64,000 bases of DNA from Erodium maritimum (taxonomy: Eukaryota > Streptophyta > Magnoliopsida > Geraniales > Geraniaceae). A program made the translations under genes and the position numbers. Every line of letters starts with the position of its first letter. Position 1 is the stretch's first letter. Below are positions 1 to 9,639 of the stretch, in pieces. Location: assembly GCA_963921825.1 (NCBI GenBank), contig OY997589.1, positions 52,942,546 to 53,006,545 on the forward strand. Reading direction: 5' to 3'. The notes below the pieces were generated by a model. That model ran no database searches, was not told the origin of the DNA, and saw only the letters and a list, made by a program, of their open reading frames with translations.

Positions 1-234
1 ATGCACATGATACTGGGTATCATATATTCAGTTATGTCACATATTAAGGAACAGTGATTGAGAATAATAAGGATGACGGCTCTATGCCTTATCTCAATCA
101 GCATATCGGAGATAAAAGGATAATGACAGGGACGACGGAAAGGTTAGAATCGACAGGGTCGATTCGTTTTGCGGTGTCAGGCAATACTAAAGTCTCGTTA
201 ATTGCCACTAAGGTGTTGGTGATTCAACACCTAA
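1..234 (+). repeat. Copia LTR, left piece of a split copy
   Basis: This sequence matches the interior of the Copia LTRs at 7943-9629 and 33177-34863, starting about 600 bp into the LTR. The LTR start therefore lies outside the window. It stops at 234, where a Gypsy element begins, and the same LTR resumes at 7456 after a duplicated CCTAA. The uninterrupted copy near 34405 reads through the junction, which confirms the split. A short open frame here is LTR sequence and not a gene. Confidence 0.9.
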
Positions 235-514
235 TGTCACGCCCCAATTTCGGCAAACCGAACTCGGGACGCGAACATTTAAAAACATAAGAACATTTGA
301 AACCTGCTTTGGATACACACTTTAAAATCTCCATTTAGTTAATCAAAATAATATTTACAACTTAAAATACGTCCCAACACGTGGACAAAAGTACAAGGTA
401 TCCGTCACTAGACTCAAAAGACAAAAAAAACCCGGACTCCGCTCCTAGCTCCACAAGCTTCGAGAGCTCACCTAGTCCGTCCTGTGATCAGTACCTGTAG
501 GAAAAGCAGCTAGG

Positions 515-532
515 GGTGAGCGTTCGCTCACC
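515..532 (-). other. Conserved LTR hairpin
   Basis: The arms GGTGAGCG and CGCTCACC flank a 2-nt loop. The same hairpin lies at matching places in the other Gypsy LTRs: 5534-5551, 9914-9931, 51173-51190, 58178-58195 and 61530-61547. A variant with a 5-nt loop is at 16288-16306. In element orientation it is followed by a pyrimidine stretch ending TTTTCCTACAG. Its role is unknown; RNA processing or 3'-end formation is only a guess. Confidence 0.75.
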
Positions 533-825
533 ATCACAGATAACAGACTGACTACGGCATAATTAGCAGACAATGCCGGTAACACCAACAACAAATTCAA
601 CACCGGGGATCACTGTCCCCAACTCAAGTACTCCGACTGACACACACCCACGGTGACCTTTCTCGAATGACTTGACACTTGACACGTAAAGTATACCCGA
701 CACAACGATTGACGACCTCTTCCAAAGACTCAAGAGACCAGCACGCAACACCCAAGATCACAAAGGATCGCACACCAAACAAGATCACAAATGATCGCAT
801 ACCAGCTGCTCAGTAACCTCCCCCA

Positions 826-1545
826 CTCACACGAACACGGATCAGGCTAGCCAAAGAATGCTTACAACCTGTTGATACTCGAACACGGACCAGGCTAGCC
901 CAAGAATGCTTAGAACCTGTTGATACTCAAACTCGGATCAGGCTAGCCAAAGAATGCTTACAACCTGTTGATACTCAAACTTGGTCAGGCCAGCCCAAGA
1001 ATGCTTGCAACCTACCGGGATTCAAACTTGGTCAGGCCAGCCAATGAATGCTTGCAACCTACCGGGATCCGCAATCACAATCACAAGCAAGGTTCAACCA
1101 ACAGTAACAAGACCAGTTCAACATTCCACAGGCACTCATGGCCACACAAGACACCAACGGTAAAGTATGGGTTCACAACCCCACGGGCTCTCACTGCCAC
1201 CCAAGACTCGACAATAATAACACGGGCTCTCATGGCCACCCAAACTCAATAATGATAACACGGGCTCTCATGGCCACCCAAACTCAACAATAATAACACG
1301 GCTCTCATGGCCACCCAATAATAATACCACGGGCTCTCACTGCCACCCAAGACTCGACAATAATAACACGGGCTCTCATGGCCACCCAAACTCAATAATG
1401 ATAACACGGGCTCTCATGGCCACCCAAACTCAACAATAATAACACGGCTCTCATGGCCACCCAAACTCAATAATAATAACACGGGCTCTCATGGCCACCC
1501 AAACTCAACAATAATAACACGGCACTCATGGCCACCCAAGACATA
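826..1545 (-). repeat. Two minisatellite arrays in the 3' LTR
   Basis: From about 826 to 1075 a unit of roughly 50 bp recurs, containing GAATGCTTACAACCTG. From about 1128 to 1545 a unit of roughly 38-40 bp recurs, containing CTCATGGCCACCCA and AATAATAACACGG. The paired LTR has the same arrays (about 5851-6100 and 6148-6450) with fewer units in the second, so the arrays expand or contract after insertion. Confidence 0.85.
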
Positions 1546-2547
1546 AATTAAACAATCAACCTCCGGGCATGGTCATATGCCTCCAGTGATCCTAATATCG
1601 CTAAGTTCTCTGCTCCTACGACACTGCTAAGTGTCACATGCTTTTCTCATAAACGCTACATTCCCGTATCATGCCTTTCTAATATTCGATTAACCTAATT
1701 AACCCACGACACCCCGGTGTCACATGCAATTCTACTGTTAACTTTCCCTAGTCAGGGCCGAGATCCGGCTACTTTTCCCTACCTTGTGCGTGTTTTCCAA
1801 AAGCCAACCAACGAGCTCCGGTGATGATCTCAGTCACTCACCCAGCTTTCCCTTGCCTCGGTCCGTGGCACGATCGTAGAGGAGGATGAGGGGAAGACGC
1901 TTTCGTCTTGCCTTGAGACGATCCAAGGGTTGGATAACCCCCAAAACCCTAGCTCCTTATCCTTCTCTCTTCTTCTCCTTCTCCTTCTCCTTCTCTCTCT
2001 AAATCTCTCACTTCTATTTTCTATTTTTTTTTCTCTTTGAAACCACCTTGGCCGAACCCCCATGTACCCCGTATCTTTATTTTCCCCCCAAAACTAACAC
2101 CACCACTTGTTGGACAAGTGGCAAGGTGGGTCCCACCCCTTTTGAAAAATATCTACTAGATATTTTCCAATCAGATTCGCGAAAATCGGATGTTTCGGGC
2201 CCCGAACAGGCACTTTTCCCAAGAAATTACGAAACTTGGCGGGCTACAAGGAAACGGCTCAACTAAAACCACTGCGACGACGGCTAAGCTTTTTGGATCC
2301 AAAACGGCCCTCGAATGGACCAAAACGTCGCTCGATTGACTCTTCCAGCGAAAAGTCAACATTTCCCAAATTGATCAGAAAGTTGCCCTGAGTCCCCTGG
2401 AACTCATTTTGGTTGATGACGGGGTCAACTTAATTCCGGTATGACCCTCGCGGTCAATTTAGGTTAAATTAAGTGTCTGTCTCAAAAATTATAAATTTTC
2501 CTGTTTTTCGCAGGTTTGACTGGCGTTGACCGGGAGTGGTTATTACA

Positions 2548-2561
2548 ATCTACCCCCCTTA
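2548..2561 (-). other. Polypurine tract of the gag-only Gypsy element
   Basis: Read on the minus strand this is TTAAGGGGGGTAGAT, directly abutting the 3' LTR. Near-identical tracts precede the 3' LTRs at 27782 (minus) and 54353 (plus), linking the three Gypsy elements. Confidence 0.85.
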
Positions 2562-4091
2562 AAGGAATTTCGTCCGCTAAATTTAGAACAACGCCCATAA
2601 ATGATACAAAAAATACGTACCCTGATAGGTCTCGTGGTAGGTGGGTGATCCTGGGGTCCGGGAGTCGGTAACTGCGTACATTCTTCCCTCTGACTCCTAC
2701 TGCCCCTGACCCGGCGCACTGACTGCTGGGTACCCATAGCTCTGCTGCTGTCTCGAAGTTGGCGCGCTCGTCGATGGCTGCGAAAACCTCGACTGCTGAC
2801 TCTAACGAGGGCGACCCCTGGGTGACTGTAATGTCCACGACTGCTGCGGTCGCTGCGCCGATGTCGCTCCCAACGGCTCACGGCACCATGCCATCGTGTG
2901 TCCCACCCGGCCGCACCGGAGACAGCTAGTCTCATCGGCTCTCGACCCTGAGCCCTGGCCTGTCCGGCTGGTCGCTGGTAGTGCCGCGTTCCCTTCTCTC
3001 GCCCGGCACCCTCGCTGCAAGTAGCCTGGCTCCCTGCAGAGATAGCATGTCGGCACCCTCTGTGTCGCGACTGGCCCCATGGACGCCACCGACCCGTGCT
3101 GTCTCGCTCCACCCTGATGAGTCGGTGGTCGGAAGAACCCCGCGGTCCTCTGCCTCCTCGGGTCTCGTGACTCTGACGGCCCTGTAAAGTCGGTCGGCCG
3201 CTGTCGAACCTCGCAGGTCCTGGCCGCATCCCGGATACCCTGCTCCACCGTCGTTGCGGTGTCCACGAGATCTGTATACTTCCGCAACCTCATGGCGAGG
3301 ACCTTGTCCCGAATCACCGGTCTCAGTCCACCCTCGAACCGTCTGCAACGGTTCTGCTCGGTCATCACCATCTCCGGCGCGAATCTGGTCAAGGCCGTGA
3401 ATCTGGCCTCGTATTCTGCCACTGTCATCCCCTCCTGCTCCAGGTCCAGAAACTGCCGATGTCGCTCCAGCCGAGTCGACTCGGGAAAATACTGTGCTAG
3501 AAACATCGCCTGGAAGATGTCGTAGTCGTGCCCGACAAGGTCCTTCACGCGCCCCCACTAGTGGTAGGCGCTGTCCCTCAACTGGTGAGCTGCGAGGGAC
3601 ACTCTGCGGCGGCCATCCTCGATACCTGATGTATCCAGGTCCCGCGTGACCTGCTCTAGCCACCTCTCGGCTAGATCGGGGTTCGGCTCCCCGACAAAGA
3701 TGGGTATCCCTAGCTTCAGGAAGTCCAGTAGGGTCCGGGATGTGTGATCCTCTGTCTGACCGGGCCTCACTGGGACCGCAGCTGCCTCTGGAGCTGGTGA
3801 AGCCGACTCTCGACTTGCGATGACCGCCACCAAACTCTGGACTGTCCCGGTCAGCTCATCTAGGGCAGTCATAACGGGAGGGTCCGCGACCGGCGGAACA
3901 CTGGGTGTGCCTGTAGACGGCCCCGCGTCGCTTCTCCTGTCTTCTTCGACAGGAGTGCCCTGCGCCTCCGCGTACTCGGCGGGCTCAACGGTTGGCACCC
4001 TTCCTGGTGTCCCCACTGACCGTCCCCGCCGGCCTCGCATGGCCGCCCGACCCCGTGTTCCCGCTGCTCGTCCTCGTCTACCGCGAGCCAT
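2562..4091 (-). pseudogene. Gypsy gag remnant (Tekay-like)
   Basis: Minus-strand frames encode a Retrotrans_gag-type protein. The N-terminal part is low-complexity and rich in Arg, Gly and Pro. A capsid-like core follows with motifs such as WLEQVTRDLDTSGIEDG and YDIFQAMFLAQYFPES, then two zinc-knuckle-like motifs near the C-terminus, one of them a canonical CCHC box (CLRCGRVGHTMAWC). Close matches appear in the gag of the element at 26012-33176 (VTRNLDTSGVSERH and FLEQYFPRS), so both belong to one Gypsy group. The frame is broken in about two places. No pol sequence follows; the polypurine tract comes next. Treated as a fossil gene. Confidence 0.85.
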
Positions 4092-5240
4092 AAGTCAGTA
4101 CACTCTGCACGGACACACGCAAACGTTCAGTTTGCGAACTCAAATAAAGACAACAGCTCAACCACACTAACGTTCACACGGTCTACGTTTACTCTAGCGT
4201 GCTTATCACTAATACGTCACACCGCTCACGTTATTAATACTTTAAATATTTGTATTAGTAAGAGAAACCTCAAGAGACCGCACCAACGTGCATCAAAACA
4301 CGCGATGACAAACCTAACCACACAACGAAACGACAACAACCAAATAAAATTGAAGACGGCTCACTGGACCAGGCCGGCACACGACCCGGGCCGTGCCACC
4401 TTCCGGGCCGGTAACCAAGCCGGGCCGTGCCCCATACCGGGCCGACACCAAGGCCCTGCCGTGCCCCCTACCGGGCCGGCACCTAACCCGTGCCGTGCCC
4501 CTTACCGGGCCGGCAACCATACCATGTCGGGCCCCTTACCGGGCCGGCGCCCAAACCGTTCCGTCTCACCAACCGGGCCGGTACTTAGTCCTGCCTATTT
4601 CACCTTCCGGGCCAAACCAGTGACCCCGATTTCGTAGCGGTGATAATTTCGCGCTACTTACACCCGCTATGTCTACCCTAGGGTATTCGTAACTTTTCCG
4701 GCTAATAGCGACCCGTACACTAGTACGTCGCAGACAAACGACCACCAAACACATAACACAAGTACGGAAACTCAAGACCGACCTCAAACACAAGCCCACA
4801 CGGCCGAGTAACAACAATACACGCCCAACGGGTCAACCAACACCGAACCACGCCCACCGGGCCAATCAAAATCAAACACACACGCCCACGGCGTCAAACA
4901 AAATCAAAACACGCCCACCGGGCCAACCAATTCTAAAACTTTCCCCTTTTTACTTTAAAACCTCAAACTTGACATCACGCAGTTACAACCCGGTCCAGGA
5001 GTCCCCGAACTACGTTGTACCGACTTGATGTCAGCACCGTCACGTTCGACTACAAGAGCGCTCCTGAGTCAACCCGCGACAGCTTAAAAACGTTTCAAGC
5101 AGCAACAACAATCAGCAAGCCAGCAATAAAACACTGCACATACACACAATCCCAACCAGGACTCATAACACTACGGGTCTACACTGACTCGACCCTCCCC
5201 ACCTAATTGACGGACAGTCCGAGGTGTGAAACCTCGAGAT
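4092..5240 (-). other. Untranslated leader with GC-rich repeats
   Basis: This is the region between PBS and gag. At about 4370-4610 a degenerate unit of 25-35 bp built around CCGGGCCGG recurs. At about 4800-4930 a shorter unit containing CACGCCCACCGGGCCAA recurs. Matching motifs occur in the leader of the plus-strand element at 51780-52280. Proline-rich translations here are by-products of the repeats. No gene is supported. Confidence 0.7.
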
Positions 5241-5252
5241 CTGATACCAAGC
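5241..5252 (-). other. Primer-binding site, initiator-Met tRNA type
   Basis: The minus strand immediately inside the 5' LTR reads close to GCTTGGTATCAGA. This matches the TGGTATCAGAGC type seen intact at 34865 and 51467, and is the usual priming site of plant Gypsy and Copia elements. Confidence 0.8.
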
Positions 5253-7455
5253 TGTCACGCCCCATTTTCGGCAAACCGAACTCGGGACGCGAACATTTAA
5301 AAGCATAAGAACATTTGAAACCTGCTTTGGATAAACACTTTAAAATCTCCATTTAGTTAATCAAAATAATATTTACAACTTAAAATACGTCCCAACACGT
5401 GGACAAAAGTACAAGGTATCCGTCACTAGACTCAAAAGACAAAAAAAAAACCGGACTCCGCTCCTAGCTCCACAAGCTTCGAGAGCTCACCTAGTCCGTC
5501 CTGTGATCAATACCTGTAGGAAAAGCAGCTAGAGGTGAGCGTTCGCTCACCACCACAGATAACATACTGACTACGGCATAATTAGCAGACAATGCCGGTA
5601 ACACCAACAACAAACTCAACACCGGGGATCACTGTCCCCAACTCAAGTACTCCGACTGACACCCACCCACGGTGACCTTCCTCGAATGACTCGACACTTG
5701 ACATGTAAAGTAGACCCGACACAACGATTGACGACCTCCTCCAAAGACTCAAGAGCCCACCACGCAACACCCAAGATCACAAAGGATCGCACAACAAACA
5801 AGATCACAAATGATCGCATACCAGCTGCTCATTAACCTCCCCCACTCACACGAACACGGATCAGGCTAGCCAAAGAATGCTCACAACCTGTTGATACTCG
5901 AACACGGACCAGGCTAGCCCAAGAATGCTTACAACCTGTTGATACTCAAACTCGGATCAGGCTAGCCAAAGAATGCTTACAACCTGTTGATACTCAAACT
6001 TGGTCAGGCCAGCCCAAGAATGCTTGCAACCTAACGGGATTCAAACTTGGTCAGGCTAGCAAACGAATGCTTGCAACCTACCAGGATCCGCAATCACAAT
6101 CACAAGCAAGGTTCAACCAACAGTAACAAGACCAATTCAACACTCCACAGGCACTCATGGCCACACAAGACACCAACGGTAAAGTACGGGTTCACAACCC
6201 CACGGGCACTCACGGCCACCCAAAACACCAATAATAATACCACGGGCTCTCATGGCCACCCAAGACTCAACAATAATAACACGGGATCTCATGGCCACCC
6301 AAAACTCCATAATGATAACACGGGCTCTCATGGCCACCCAAACTCAACAATAATAACACGACTCTCATGGCCACCCAAACTCAATAATAATAACACGGGC
6401 TCTCATGGCCACCCAAACTCAACAATAATAACACGGCTCTCATGGCCACCCAAGACATAAATTAAACAATCAACCTCCGGGCATGGTCATATGCATCCAG
6501 TGATCCTAATATCGCTAAGTTCTCTGCTCCTACGACACTGCTAAGTGTCACATTCTTTTCTCATAAACGCTACATTCCCGTATCATGCCTTTCTAATATT
6601 CGATAAACCTAATTAACCCACGACACCCCGGTGTCACATGCAATTCTACTGTTAACTTTCCCTAGTCAGGGCCGAGATCCGGCTACTTTTCCCTACATTG
6701 TGCGTGTTTTCCAAAAGCCAACAAACGAGCTCCGGTGATGACCTCAGTCACTCACCCAGCTTTCCCTTGCCTCGGTCCTTGGCACGATCGTAGAGGAGGA
6801 TGAGGGGAAGACGCTTTCTTCTTGCCTTGAGACGATCCAAGGGTTGGATAACCCCCAAAACCCTAGCTCCTTATCCTTCTCTCTTCTTCTCCTTCTCCTT
6901 CTCTCTCTAAACCTCTCACTTCTATTTTCTATTTTTTTTTCTCTTTGAAACCACCTTGGCCGAACCCCCATGTACCCCTCATCTTTATTTTCCCCCCAAA
7001 ACTAACACCACCACTTGTTGGACAAGTGGCAAGGTGGGTCCCACACCTTTTGGAAAATATGTGCTAGATATTTTCCAATCAGATTCGCGGAAATCGGACG
7101 TTTCGGGCCCCGAACGCGCACTTTTCCCAAGAAATTACGAAACTTGGCGGGCTACAAGGAAACGGCTCAACTAAGACCGCTGCGACGACGGCTAAGCTTT
7201 TTGGATCCAAAACGGCCCTCGAATGGACCAAAACGTCGCTCGATTGACTTTTCCAGCGAAAAGTCAACATTTCCCAAATTGATCAGAAAGTTGCCCTGAG
7301 TCCCCTGGAACTCATTTTGGTTGATGACGGGGTCAACTTAAGTCCGGTATGACCCTCGGGGTCAATTTAGGTTAAATTAAGTGTCTGTCTCAATTTTTTT
7401 AAATTTTCCTGTTTTTCGCAGGTTTGACTAGCGTTGACCGGGAGTGGTTATTACA
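5253..7455 (-). repeat. 5' LTR of the gag-only Gypsy element
   Basis: This 2.2-kb LTR pairs with 235-2547. It carries the hairpin at 5534-5551, the roughly 50-bp array at about 5851-6100 and the roughly 40-bp array at about 6148-6450. It ends at 7455 against the target duplication CCTAA. Confidence 0.9.
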
Positions 7456-7911
7456 CCTAACCACATCTTGTCTAGTCATACTTTGTCTTATTTACACCTT
7501 ACTTGACACCATACTTGTCCCATGCCTCTAGTTGGACAAGTATGAGGTTTGTTATGTTTAAGTCATCTTTTTTCAACATAACAAACACAAGACAAGAATA
7601 GGAAACACAACTTCCCTCCCTCTCTCCCTACAATTTTGGGTTTGGCAAGCTCCCACCTCCATTTTTGTGTTCTTGAGTCCTCAAAGAGAAGAACTACGTG
7701 GCTTTGATTCCCATGTGGATACGTAGGCGTCTTGGAGACTCAAGCCAATCATTCGCTACCCGGGGTTCTAGTTTTGGTAAGAAATAGTGCTGAATGTTTC
7801 TCTTGTGGATCCATTCTTTGTTAGTTGTTTCATGGTTTTAATCGTCTCTTAGTTTTCATTGATTTTCCACTGCGAGTTGGTTCATCTCCAACCCTACCTC
7901 GAGACCCAACA
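7456..7911 (+). repeat. Copia LTR, right piece of the split copy
   Basis: This resumes the Copia LTR interrupted at 234 and runs to the LTR end CCTCGAGACCCAACA. A spacer of 31 bp (7912-7942) with no recognisable content separates it from the next Copia LTR. Whether it is a solo LTR or the 3' LTR of an element to the left cannot be told from the window. Confidence 0.85.
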
Positions 7912-7942
7912 CTTCCTTGTCAAACACGAATACAAATATAAT

Positions 7943-9629
7943 TGTTAGCCTTAATGCCCGTAGTTCAATCCTAAATGTCCAAATGTATAAATCATCGTTA
8001 GCAATAAAATTAAAGCGGCTTTATATTACTTATGTGTTGGAGTAATATATCGATGTGTGCTCTGATCTATGCCCACAATGAGAATAGAACCATAGATCGA
8101 GATAGATCACATTCGATAGGGTCTCTAGTCAACAAAGCATCACTAGAAGCGACTAGTATGAAACATGGCTCTTTATGGCTTACGTTCTGTTAGTCATTGG
8201 AATGAGATTCCGGAGTCTGATAATAGATATCATGTGGGACATTATATTGGACGACCCGCCCTGAATATGTGCCATAGATTAAGTCATGAACATATTCAGT
8301 GTCGTAGCTTGTCATGTATCCTTAGACCAAGGAGTCTTTGTGATCACTATGTAGTCAACAACTGAGTTTGACCTGAGCCTAACGTTGTCCGTAAGAAGGC
8401 TTCCATAACGGCCAGGATTGGCTTGGGGACGGGCTACATGAGTGACACGAAAGACGGCTAAGGGATTTATCCCTCATACTGAGGTATGAGAAAGATATCA
8501 GTTCTCGGCCGCTTGATCGAGAGTGACTGAAAGAATAGCATGGCCATGCACATGATATTGGGTATCATATATTCAGTCATCTCACATATCAACGAACAGT
8601 GATTGAGAATAATAAGGATGACTGCTCTGTGCCTTATCTCAATTAGGATATCGGAGATAAAGGATAATGACAGGGACGATGGAAAGGTTAGAATCGACAG
8701 GGTCGATTCGTTATGCAGTGTCAGGCAATACTAAAGTCTCGTTAGTTGCCACTTAAATAGGATCAAGTAAAATGGGATTTTACGTTGATCTATTGACATG
8801 CATAAACCTAAGGGTCACACCGGAGGATGAAACTCATTGACACATTTATGGAGAATGGCCAAAAGGGAGTTGTCTCGGGACATGACCAAAACTGGGTTTT
8901 GGGTCATGTGCCCGTAAGTGAATAGGACTTTACGGATCGAGTCAAGGCTTGGAGTCTTAGGATTGATCACGTCGGATAATGTTGGACATTTTCGGTATGA
9001 AAGGCTTGGAGGCGATGAGCGAATCACGGGACCTCGTTGGAAATGGCCACGGGCATGTTCCAAGAGGCCCATGAAAGGCCCATGCAATCAAGGCCCATGG
9101 AACTAATTAATCAAGTCTTGATTAATTAGTACTAAGTAAGCAAGACAAGGATTAAGGTGTCGGTGATTCACCACCTAACTCAATCTTGTCTTGCCATACT
9201 TTGTCCTATTTACACCTTACTTGACACCATACTTGTCCCATGCCTTTAGTTGGACAAGTATGGGTTTTGTTATGTTTAAGTCATCTTTTTTCAACATAAC
9301 AAACACAAGACAAGAATAGGAAACACAACTTCTCTCCCCCTTCCCTTGCAATTTCGAGTTTGGCAAGCTCCCACCTCCATTTTTGTGTTCTTGAGTCCTG
9401 AAAGAGAAGAACTAAGTGGCTTTGATTCCCATGTGGATACGTAGGCGACTTGGAGACTCAAGCCAATCATTCGTTACCCGGTGTTCTTGTTTTGGTGAGA
9501 ACTAGTGCTGAATTTTTCTCTTCTGAATCCATTCTTTGTTAGTTATTTCATGGTTTTAATCGTTTCTTGGTTTTCATTGATTTTCCGTTGCGAGTTGGTT
9601 TATCTCCAGCCCTACCTCGAGACCCAACA
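7943..9629 (+). repeat. 5' LTR of the Copia element
   Basis: The LTR begins TGTTAGCCTTAATGCCC, ends GAGACCCAACA and is 1687 bp long. The LTR at 33177-34863 has the same length. A short conserved frame beginning MALYGLRSVSHWN occurs in every copy of this LTR in the window and reflects LTR conservation only. Confidence 0.9.
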
Positions 9630-9630
9630 G

Positions 9631-9639
9631 TGGTATCAG
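9631..9639 (+). other. Copia primer-binding site, left part (split)
   Basis: TGGTATCAG lies one base inside the LTR. The remainder follows the solo LTR at 12642-12644. The Gypsy insertion landed inside the PBS, and the duplicated ATCAG (9635-9639 and 12637-12641) is part of it. Confidence 0.9.

Larger units (their letters stand above)
235..2547 (-). repeat. 3' LTR of the gag-only Gypsy element
   Basis: This 2.3-kb LTR pairs with 5253-7455. It contains the conserved hairpin at 515-532 and two minisatellite arrays. It also carries a U3-side block (about 1750-2547) shared with the other Gypsy LTRs in the window. Compared with the 3.0-kb solo LTR at 9640-12636, both LTRs of this element lack the same segment of about 0.7 kb. 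The short form therefore predates this insertion and marks a subfamily. Confidence 0.9.
235..7455 (-). mobile_element. Gypsy LTR retrotransposon, gag-only (TR-GAG-like), inserted in a Copia LTR
   Basis: This is a complete-looking insertion bounded by the 5-bp target duplication CCTAA (230-234 and 7456-7460). In element orientation it has a 5' LTR (7455 to 5253), PBS, leader, gag, polypurine tract and 3' LTR (2547 to 235). Both LTRs begin TGTAATAACC and end GCGTGACA. Between gag and the polypurine tract there is no protease, reverse transcriptase or integrase sequence. That layout resembles the non-autonomous TR-GAG class, although a deletion derivative of a larger element is equally possible. 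The gag remnant is broken in about two places. The LTRs differ by a few percent by eye plus tandem-repeat copy number, so the insertion is not very recent. Confidence 0.9.

Noticed and set aside
826-1545. CRISPR-like regular repeats
   Set aside because: The units are contiguous, without unique spacers, and lie in plant LTRs; they are minisatellites.
4305-4637. Proline/arginine-rich open frames on both strands
   Set aside because: By-products of GC-rich tandem repeats in a retroelement leader.
8165-8365. Conserved small frame MALYGLRSVSHWN, also at 21563, 33398 and inverted at 40146
   Set aside because: It lies inside every Copia LTR copy and is explained by LTR conservation. There is no sign of independent coding function.
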